Shown here: piece after piece, positions 34,828 to 41,268 of the stretch
Numbering within the stretch: position 1 is the stretch's first letter
Layout of the letters: every line of letters starts with the position of its first letter
The notes under the pieces: generated by a model
The model's database searches: none
What the model was told of the DNA's origin: nothing
The model's input: only the letters and a program-made list of their open reading frames with translations
Made by a program: the position numbers and the translations under genes
Source of the DNA: Spirochaetales bacterium
GTDB lineage: Bacteria; Spirochaetota; Leptospiria; Leptospirales; Leptonemataceae
DNA length: 64,000 bases
Reading direction: 5' to 3'
Assembly: GCA_015075425.1 (NCBI GenBank)
Contig: JABTUL010000004.1
Coordinates: forward strand, 124,001-188,000

Positions 34828-34890
34828 ATTCCGCCCCCTACCAGTCTGGCACGAAAAAATTTCTTGCCAGAAAGATATCTATTTTCCAAA

Positions 34891-34944
34891 TATAATTTGT
34901 TCGGCCAAGGAATGATCTGGTCTGGCTCCGCTCGAGCAGGAGCC
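34891..34944 (+). promoter_or_regulatory. Possible promoter and palindrome ahead of the sigma/CHAT operon
   Basis: A perfect -10 hexamer TATAAT sits at 34891-34896 in AT-rich DNA. TTGCCA (34864-34869) is 21 bases upstream, too far for a classical pair. Downstream, GGCTCCGCTCG/AGCAGGAGCC (34924-34944) is an almost perfect palindrome, located before the Shine-Dalgarno of the first ORF. It could be an operator or leader hairpin. Suggestive only. Confidence 0.4.
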
Positions 34945-34968
34945 TATAAAACCAACGGAGAGAGAAAA

Positions 34969-35151
34969 ATGCCCAGAAGAGTGAAAAATTTTTGCGAATG
35001 TTCGACGATCTTCATTGCCGAAGGAGAGGCAACACTGTGTTCTGAGTGCACAAATTTTCCACACCTCCTTTTTTCCGCCATTGTTTTAACTTGTAGCGCC
35101 GATCCAGCATGCTCCCCTCTACGCGGAACCGGGATGCGGAGCTACGGATGA
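34969..35151 (+). CDS. Small Cys-rich (zinc-ribbon-like) leader protein of the sigma operon
   Basis: A 60-residue ORF with GGAGAGAG just before ATG 34969. It holds two close cysteine pairs, FCECST and LCSEC, spaced 13 residues apart, plus two cysteines later (LTCSADPAC), so metal binding is plausible. Its TGA overlaps the sigma factor ATG (ATGA at 35148-35151), which argues that it is translated and coupled. No similarity recognised. It could be a metal or redox sensor, or only a leader peptide. Confidence 0.5.
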   Translation: MPRRVKNFCECSTIFIAEGEATLCSECTNFPHLLFSAIVLTCSADPACSPLRGTGMRSYG

Positions 35152-35816
35152 AAAAAATTCAATCCTGGCAGATAGCTGCCATCCCCGCGACAGAATTCGA
35201 CCGCATGATCGCTGGCTGTCGCTCTGGCTCTGCCGCTGATCTGGAGCTTTTATTTCGTCTGTTTTATGGGTATCTTCTGAGGCAGTTGACATACGCGGTC
35301 AGGGATGGTGATATCGCTGAAGAAATTCTGCAGGATTTCTTTGTTCAGCTCATTGAATCCAGGCTCCTTACGAAATTCAGAGGCAGCAACATACTACAGC
35401 TAATGAAATTTCTTTCAAGCTGTGCCCGGAATCATTTACGGTCGCATTTTCGCGGAGCGGCCAAGGAATCTGCCCTGGATGATGAACTTTCAGTCGGAAT
35501 CAATACTAGCTGGCTACCGGAGAACTTGTACATCACTAAAGAAAATATTGGGATCATAGAGGAATGCTGCCGTGAGCTCCGCCTTTCCTGGCGCTCTATT
35601 TTGCACCTTGAGGGGGCTGGTTATAAGCACCGCGAAATTGCGGAGATATTGAATATGAAACAAAATACTGTTTCGGCAAATAGCAGCCGGGCGAAAAATA
35701 TGCTGAAAACGATGTTGCACAACAAAGGGATGCTTTTTCCGATGCTGGCGGTGCAGGTCGGTTTTTGGACTCAATTATTCAAACCAGCGCTCTTGCCGCT
35801 GGCCTGCGCCTTGTAG
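35148..35816 (+). CDS. Sigma-70 family (ECF-like) RNA polymerase sigma factor
   Basis: A 222-residue sigma factor. Region 2: ELLFRLFYGYLLRQLTYAVR ... 'DIAEEILQDFFVQLIESRLL' and 'FLSSCARNHLRSHFRG', matching the -10 binding helix. Region 4: 'SILHLEGAGYKHREIAEILN' then 'QNTVSANSSRAKNML', a helix-turn-helix. A hydrophobic tail of about 25 residues (LFPMLAVQVGFW...LACAL) is unusual. ATG 35148 is chosen for its GGAG at 35137-35140 and the ATGA overlap; an ATG at 35109 is in frame. The zinc anti-sigma and CHAT genes follow closely. Confidence 0.88.
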   Translation: MKKIQSWQIAAIPATEFDRMIAGCRSGSAADLELLFRLFYGYLLRQLTYAVRDGDIAEEILQDFFVQLIESRLLTKFRGSNILQLMKFLSSCARNHLRSHFRGAAKESALDDELSVGINTSWLPENLYITKENIGIIEECCRELRLSWRSILHLEGAGYKHREIAEILNMKQNTVSANSSRAKNMLKTMLHNKGMLFPMLAVQVGFWTQLFKPALLPLACAL

Positions 35817-35819
35817 GTC

Positions 35820-36428
35820 ATGCAACATCTGGATTATGAAACGCTCCAGCAAATCGTTATCGGCCGGGTCGATGCTGTAACGCTGTCCGGCTATGAAGCC
35901 CATTTAGAAGTCTGTCTGGAGTGCTTTGACGCCTTGATGGAGCTCCGCAAGCTCAATCATAGCCAGACGGTGCAGCCCGGGAGGGCATTTCTCAATGGCA
36001 TTTTTGGCCGCGCTGGCCTCGGAGGCCGGGTCCTCCTTGAATTAGCCATCCGAATCGACAAAGGTACGCTGCAGATAACAGGTTCCGAAGGAACGACTCT
36101 TTTGCCAGCAACGGTACCAAGTGCTTATGCCACGTTGGACAACAATGGGCGGCAATCAGCAGGCGCTTTCCTCATTTCAGGAGTCCGCTGTGTTCTCACA
36201 TGTATCAGGACACTGGATGCCACCAAAATCGGTTTTTCTTTTCCTTCCGGGTTTCCAGGGCCTGACGTTGCGATTGAGTGCGCAAAAGACGGCATTGCGC
36301 TTGAAGAGATTTTTCCCCTGAGCCAGTCTTTTTTTGAGATGGCCTTTGCTCCCGGGACTTATGAATTCAATCTGCGGATAGCTGATGCCACAGCCGCCAT
36401 CCTGCGTGTTGAGATCCAGGGGCTGTAG
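35820..36428 (+). CDS. Zinc-type anti-sigma factor (HxxxCxxC)
   Basis: A 202-residue protein beginning three bases after the sigma stop. Residues H28, C32 and C35 form AHLEVCLEC, the HxxxCxxC motif of zinc-binding anti-sigma domains. No convincing TM segment, so it should be soluble. The C-terminal 130 residues look like a beta-rich domain ('RVLLELAIRIDKGTLQI', 'YEFNLRIADATAAILRVEIQ') that may sense a signal or be the protease's substrate site. Assigned by motif and position; not recognised as a known full-length family. Confidence 0.78.
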   Translation: MQHLDYETLQQIVIGRVDAVTLSGYEAHLEVCLECFDALMELRKLNHSQTVQPGRAFLNGIFGRAGLGGRVLLELAIRIDKGTLQITGSEGTTLLPATVPSAYATLDNNGRQSAGAFLISGVRCVLTCIRTLDATKIGFSFPSGFPGPDVAIECAKDGIALEEIFPLSQSFFEMAFAPGTYEFNLRIADATAAILRVEIQGL

Positions 36429-36429
36429 T

Positions 36430-37833
36430 ATGGAAATAGTGCAAATGCATTTCCAGCCAGGGATCGATCAGAGTCTGCGGCTGACCGTTATGCGCAGATC
36501 TGTCCTCCTTCATGACCTGACCTTTAGCGTCGATTTCGAATGTCTACGCACAACTGCCAATGAAATTTTGATGCTGCTCGATCAGGGGCAGGCATTGAAT
36601 TCGTCCTCACCAAATGATCAGAGCCTTGTTGCACTGATCGATAAAGGAAAATATTTACAAACCCTTCTATTTGGTCGTTCAGGACAAGCGCTGGGTTTTA
36701 ACGAGAATATCCTTCTCGGGATTTATCTGCCAGCCGAGTTGACTTACATTCCTGTCGAGCTTTGTTATCAGGAAAATTTTTTATGTCTGAAACATCCAGT
36801 GGTACGGTTGCGACCCGGGGAGAGTTCGGATTGCATCAAACATTTGTTTACGTTTTATGGCTTCAATCCCGGGGCGGATCCGGAGTTGTACCGGGGGCTG
36901 GAATTCCGCTGCAAGGGCATTCAGAAGCGCCTGCAAAAACTGTCCCGTAATTTTCAGGCAAAGCACGGTGCGGTTTTTTCAAAGCAAATGTTCCTGGAAA
37001 AACTGGCCAGCCGCGATGTGGTTGTTATGACAGGCCATTGCGAAACCGGGCGCATTCCTTTTGGTCGAGAAGACCTGACCCGGGTCGACCTGACAGGGTT
37101 GAACTTTTCGGGGCTGTCCCTGTTTGTTAACAATTCCTGTTTTTCAGCGGACATCGTTCGCTCTGAACTCTTGCCCGTTTTTCTTGCGTCCGGCGTGCGC
37201 AACTACCTGGGTTATCTGTCTCGCGTACCCCAGGATGCGGCCCATGAATTCGTTCTTGATTTTTTGCGTGGGCTGAGCGCGGGACTCACGGCCCCCGTTG
37301 CTCTGCACGACGCACGCCGCAATAATTTCAGACAATTGCCAGGGTCACTCGTATGGGCCAATGGGCTGCTATGGGGGTCACTCGAGGCAAGGCTTACCCG
37401 GCCCGATCATGTCAGAAAACCGGCAAACTGGGCCTACATCAAAGCGGCGTCTGGCCTCTGCGCCGCCCTCGCCCTATCAGCTCTAATCAGGGCCTTCTGG
37501 GGTGGTGGAGAATTGGCCCCGGAGGCCACCAGTGAACTTGCCCCATTGCATTCAGCGGCCACTACGGAATTGGCAGCGCTGAGCGCAGGGAAGCGCCCCG
37601 CAGAACAGCACCGCACACCGCCCGGATTGGCCCGGCAGGGGGCCCGACCTCAACCCCAGGCCGCTCAGGCGCTGTCTGCCCCACCGGAACTTCAGGCCCT
37701 GATCCAGCAGTTCCGCGCGCGAGAACATCCGTTCTATGACGCAGAAGATAAGGAACGAGTGATCTTAAATATTCTGGCCCGCCCGGAAAATGATTCTCTG
37801 AAATCAAAACGGCTGCGAAATGAAATGCCATGA
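36430..37833 (+). CDS. CHAT-domain caspase-like protease with C-terminal membrane anchor
   Basis: A 467-residue protein from ATG 36430, one base after the anti-sigma stop; an upstream frame to 36385 lies inside that gene. The CHAT domain spans about 150-320: catalytic His in DVVVMTGHCETGRIPFG (H203), catalytic Cys in LSLFVNNSCFSADIV (C237), then 'FLASGVRNYLGYLSRVPQDA' and 'LVWANGLLWGS'. A single TM at about 336-357 with positive residues before it puts the protease in the cytoplasm and 110 Pro/Ala-rich residues outside. The N-terminal 130 residues are unrecognised. Likely acts on the neighbouring anti-sigma factor. Confidence 0.85.
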   Translation: MEIVQMHFQPGIDQSLRLTVMRRSVLLHDLTFSVDFECLRTTANEILMLLDQGQALNSSSPNDQSLVALIDKGKYLQTLLFGRSGQALGFNENILLGIYLPAELTYIPVELCYQENFLCLKHPVVRLRPGESSDCIKHLFTFYGFNPGADPELYRGLEFRCKGIQKRLQKLSRNFQAKHGAVFSKQMFLEKLASRDVVVMTGHCETGRIPFGREDLTRVDLTGLNFSGLSLFVNNSCFSADIVRSELLPVFLASGVRNYLGYLSRVPQDAAHEFVLDFLRGLSAGLTAPVALHDARRNNFRQLPGSLVWANGLLWGSLEARLTRPDHVRKPANWAYIKAASGLCAALALSALIRAFWGGGELAPEATSELAPLHSAATTELAALSAGKRPAEQHRTPPGLARQGARPQPQAAQALSAPPELQALIQQFRAREHPFYDAEDKERVILNILARPENDSLKSKRLRNEMP

Positions 37834-38666
37834 GAATCCAAATCCTGTTTGGCGTAATGCTCCTCCCAATTGGCACGATGCGCGCGGATGCATTCGAAGA
37901 TTACCACAGGGAAAAGCAGGCCTGCCCGGACAAGGCTTTCGTTCGAGAACTGGACGAATATATGGCCAACGTGCGGAACTACCAGTTGGGTCTCCGGCAT
38001 CTGGATTTGTGCCTGCAAGGCCAGATGGATAGTGTGCGAATCTGGACGGCGAATTTGCGCAAGACCAACGCAATGGTGCGCGACCATGTTCCCTTCATGG
38101 AACGCAGTATTGCCCGGTTGCCAGAAGGTGAACTAAAAACAAAGGTACGGTTTGTCTGGGAGCGCTGGAAACGTGTGCGCGCCAGTTTTCCTTTTCCGAA
38201 CGAACTCCAGAAGGTTAAGTTGGGCAGCGCCAGCCAGGATCTACGAGAAATCGTCACGCAGCAGGGCGGGTCGCAGAGCGTAAAACTGCATCGTCTTGAG
38301 AATGTAAACGATTTGTTGCGCCGTCTGGAAAATGAGGCAATTGCATCCGGTCTGCGGAAAAGGAGTCTGGATGAGCGGATCGAGTGCTTGCTCCACAGCG
38401 CGTACCTCGATCCAGCAACTAAAGAAAACTTGAAGGAGCTCCGGTTTTGTATCCGGAGCCTTGCGACGCAGGACGCTTTTTTTGGCGATAAGAACCTCGA
38501 TTTTTTCGAGGTTGGGCTGCCTGGGTGCCCGGGCCCTTCCGCCGCCAGGTGTGAGGAGGAGATGGAGCCTGCCCGTTGCAAGGAACTCATGAACATCCAC
38601 TCCGGCACAAAGGATCGCATTGCCTCGAATCTGGCCGATTGTCGCCACGCCCTTAAGTCTCTATAG
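37830..38666 (+). CDS. Secreted helical Cys-rich protein of the CHAT operon
   Basis: A 278-residue protein whose ATG overlaps the CHAT stop (ATGA). Signal peptide of about 20 residues (ILFGVMLLPIGTMRADA). The mature part is highly charged and helical, with cysteines at KQACPDK, LDLCLQG, ECLLHS, RFCIRS, PGCPGP, RCEEE, RCKEL and DCRHAL. Secretion to the periplasm with disulfides is likely. No family recognised. Tight coupling with the protease suggests it belongs to the same response or senses its signal. Confidence 0.65.
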   Translation: MRIQILFGVMLLPIGTMRADAFEDYHREKQACPDKAFVRELDEYMANVRNYQLGLRHLDLCLQGQMDSVRIWTANLRKTNAMVRDHVPFMERSIARLPEGELKTKVRFVWERWKRVRASFPFPNELQKVKLGSASQDLREIVTQQGGSQSVKLHRLENVNDLLRRLENEAIASGLRKRSLDERIECLLHSAYLDPATKENLKELRFCIRSLATQDAFFGDKNLDFFEVGLPGCPGPSAARCEEEMEPARCKELMNIHSGTKDRIASNLADCRHALKSL

Positions 38667-38784
38667 CGACTGGTTTTCGTTGAATCGGGTTGACCCAAAT
38701 TTTTTCTCACCACATCGATTTTTTTTGCACGAAAGCGGCTCCGTTCTCCCTCTTCCAAGAAATTCGAAACGGCAGGAGCGATGT

Positions 38785-39492
38785 GTGGTGTTTATTGTAC
38801 GGATTGTGTGCGCTTGTGCGCTGGCCCTTTCTACGGCCTCTTGTATTTCCCTGAAGCTCATACTGGCCAAACAGGGCTACGGTGTTCTCACTGAGGATGA
38901 GGTGAAAGAATTGTCTTTAAAGGTGCCCTGGATTTACAAGGACACCCTGTATTCCCAGGGCGAGCCCATTGGGAAGGCGACCGAAGAGTCAGAAGAATAC
39001 GGTGTAAGCCTCAAGGATCTAAAAGATGGGCAAATCAATTTTTCGCGCCGGGTCAAGCTGGTGACCGAATGGAAACAAAAACACCGGGACAAATATCAGG
39101 AATTCCGCAATATGGCGCAGGATGGTCGCGCCCCGGCGCACTCATGTACTGGCGTTGCCCTGCGCTCGCCCGAGTTACCGATTTCGGCGAGCACGGCTTA
39201 CCAGGTTTCCGATCTGTCCGGCAATCTCCAGTTTGAATTGATCGATATAGTCATCGTCACACGAACGGCCTGTGAAGACGTGCCGGCTGGCTATGGTGAG
39301 GCTCTGAAGGCCGCGCAGAGGCAAGAGGCGAGGAAAGAGCGCAAAGAGGTAATGAAAGAATACAAGACGGCCTGGTATGTCAAAAGGGGACAGACCTGGA
39401 GTGAAATTGTAAGTATCAACCAAGAAAAGCTTGCGAAGGTGGAAGCGCTGTCCGTCGCAACGCAACTGGTCCTTATTGATCGGAAACTGTAA
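38785..39492 (+). CDS. Lipoprotein of unknown function
   Basis: A 235-residue lipoprotein from GTG 38785, with AGGAG at 38774-38778. The frame is open back to 38620 but that part lacks a start with a ribosome-binding site. Lipobox LALSTASC. The body has no motif I recognise; it contains basic helices ('QRQEARKERKEVMKEYKTAW') and a LysM-like phrase 'WYVKRGQTWSEIVSINQEKL', which is short but suggests a C-terminal peptidoglycan-binding remnant. Confidence 0.6.
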   Translation: MVFIVRIVCACALALSTASCISLKLILAKQGYGVLTEDEVKELSLKVPWIYKDTLYSQGEPIGKATEESEEYGVSLKDLKDGQINFSRRVKLVTEWKQKHRDKYQEFRNMAQDGRAPAHSCTGVALRSPELPISASTAYQVSDLSGNLQFELIDIVIVTRTACEDVPAGYGEALKAAQRQEARKERKEVMKEYKTAWYVKRGQTWSEIVSINQEKLAKVEALSVATQLVLIDRKL

Positions 39493-39558
39493 AAAAATGA
39501 AATCAATGAGCCTCAAGCTATTCATGGTACGGCGGCTCTCTTCGCGGAGGGTTGCTGG

Positions 39559-40167
39559 ATGGTTGTAATTCGTAAACGGTTACTTCGGTTGGCCATTCTC
39601 AGCTTCTTGATTCAATCCACCAGCGGTTGCCTGAATATGCAAAAATTGCATAAAGGCTTGCAATCGGCGCAGACAATCGAAATTGTCTATGCGAACGGTG
39701 GGATGCGCCGCGGTCGATTTGATCCGCCGGAGCGACCTTTGGAGGAAAACTATGTCCATGTAAAGGACATCGCACAGGAAATATTGGCCAGCCACTTCCC
39801 GGGAGCGCGAATTCAGACGGGCCGCTTGAGCGAGATCGCCCAGACCTCGGGTCGTGTCTTCTATAAAAATGCAGATGGCGTATTCGTGCATGGCCCTTTT
39901 GCGGAATGGGTGGCGCGGGATAGCGATGCTGACGTCGTTGTGCTGCTTTTCGTCTACACTTATGATGCGAATCCTCCTCCTGGAATTCTCACAGAGGCGG
40001 ACGCCCATTTCGTTCTCTCCGGATCCAAGTTGGGCGAAAAAACTGTCGCGCGCTTGGGGTCGCGTGATAGCCGCCGCATCAATAAAGAGCATTCAGCCGC
40101 TTTTCTGGAAAAATTTCGAGCCAATTTCCAGAGATTTGCCCAAGAAGTAGTAAACAGTGGCCAGTGA
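39559..40167 (+). CDS. Lipoprotein of unknown function
   Basis: A 202-residue protein with signal peptide 'LLRLAILSFLIQSTSGC' (lipobox SGC at Cys24). The mature sequence (IEIVYANGG, 'FHPGAR'-like turns, 'ADVVVLLFVYTYD') reads as an alpha/beta domain. It resembles small DUF4136- or GNA1162-like envelope lipoproteins only vaguely. Preceded by CGGAGGG 12 bases before ATG. Overlaps the next gene by 11 bases. Confidence 0.6.
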   Translation: MVVIRKRLLRLAILSFLIQSTSGCLNMQKLHKGLQSAQTIEIVYANGGMRRGRFDPPERPLEENYVHVKDIAQEILASHFPGARIQTGRLSEIAQTSGRVFYKNADGVFVHGPFAEWVARDSDADVVVLLFVYTYDANPPPGILTEADAHFVLSGSKLGEKTVARLGSRDSRRINKEHSAAFLEKFRANFQRFAQEVVNSGQ

Positions 40168-40966
40168 ATCTGGATCCCAGTCGATCCGCAGACGGGGGAG
40201 CATTCTCGCACCCGTTATCCTTGCAGCCTCTATGATCGGCCTACCAGCCGCGTATAGTGCACAGCCCCCACCGTGCAACTCTATCTCCTATTATTGCAAT
40301 GTTCCCGAACACGATATGTGCATGGAATTCTGCGCGCCCGTGCCGTTGAACTGGGCCGCTCGAGAGTGCAAGGCGCAGAAGGGGTTTCGGATCTACAATC
40401 GGTGCGCCTCCAAATCCCGAGCCGGTATCTGTTTGTTTCCAGGGCCTGGAAACGCATTCAGCTATCTGGTATCATTTTATCGGACTGCGGCTGCGGGAGA
40501 TGACTATAACGAGGAAAGAATTAAATACTGCCGATCCGCAGGCGGCAGCTTTACGCGCCAGGAAGATCCCGGCTCTGGAGAGCTGAATTCAAGTGTGGCC
40601 GTTCAGTGCTCGTCCCGGTTGGTTAAGTGTGTGCACTACTGTCATCAGCTGCGCGATTCCCGCGACATGGATGCCTGCAAGAGCAATTGCAATGATGAGA
40701 GCTTCAAATGTATGAATCTGGAGCATGCGCACCGGGTAGGCAAAGGGCATTTTCTGGTGCGGGTTCTTTACAAACTGCCCCCGCTGGGTCGGGGGATATG
40801 CGTTGCAGTGGAACGCACAGCTGCTGTCCATCAACGGTATGCCTTCTGCACGGACCATGCCGAGATTAGCCCGATGTTGTTAGCATCTGCTGGCGGGGCT
40901 GGCCTGTGGTGTCTGATCTCGGATGGAAAAGAAGCATCCATCGCAGACAAAGCCCTATGTGAATGA
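40157..40966 (+). CDS. Secreted Cys-rich protein
   Basis: A 269-residue protein from GTG 40157, overlapping the previous stop. Signal peptide ends near 'AAYSAQPPPC'. The mature part has about 20 cysteines, e.g. YYCNVPEHDMCMEFC, VKCVHYCHQLRD and ACKSNCNDESFKC. The spacing suggests multiple disulfides or metal sites. No known family. Together with the 37830 gene it gives this region two unusual Cys-rich exported proteins. Confidence 0.6.
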   Translation: MASESGSQSIRRRGSILAPVILAASMIGLPAAYSAQPPPCNSISYYCNVPEHDMCMEFCAPVPLNWAARECKAQKGFRIYNRCASKSRAGICLFPGPGNAFSYLVSFYRTAAAGDDYNEERIKYCRSAGGSFTRQEDPGSGELNSSVAVQCSSRLVKCVHYCHQLRDSRDMDACKSNCNDESFKCMNLEHAHRVGKGHFLVRVLYKLPPLGRGICVAVERTAAVHQRYAFCTDHAEISPMLLASAGGAGLWCLISDGKEASIADKALCE

Positions 40967-41044
40967 CGCCTCACCTGCGCCGCTTCACCTTCCTGACCCA
41001 AAAACTGGCTTGTCTTTCCCGTCCAGTAGGAAAATCATTTCCTT

Positions 41045-41259
41045 ATGAGGGCTACGATAACCATACCGGATGCGATGGGTGAGCAACTGCTGCTCTGGCG
41101 GAACAAAAAGGCACAACCCTATCTGCAGTTATAGAAGAAGCCCTTGAGGCCAGCCTGAGCGCAGAGAAGAAGAAGGGCGCTACAGTTCGTGGGCTGGTAA
41201 CCCAGCCCGCCCGCTTCCAGGAGCCGATCCGTAAGACCCACCAGCATCCGCGCTTATAG
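41045..41259 (+). pseudogene. Frameshifted ribbon-helix-helix (VapB-like) antitoxin
   Basis: ATG 41045 reads MRATITIPDAMGEQLLLWRN, the strand-helix start of RHH antitoxins, then hits TAG at 41132-41134. After the AAAAAGG run at about 41106, another frame continues the expected sequence: TTLSAVIEEALEASLSAEKK, ending at TAG 41257-41259. One indel therefore breaks the gene. No toxin gene follows; the cyclase gene starts ten bases later. The cassette is probably dead. Confidence 0.6.
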
Positions 41260-41268
41260 TCCCATAAA

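Noticed and set aside
34489-34968. Plus-strand open frame across the right end of the IS
   Set aside because: It crosses an inverted repeat and target duplication; only its last 60 codons (from 34969) have a ribosome-binding site and context.
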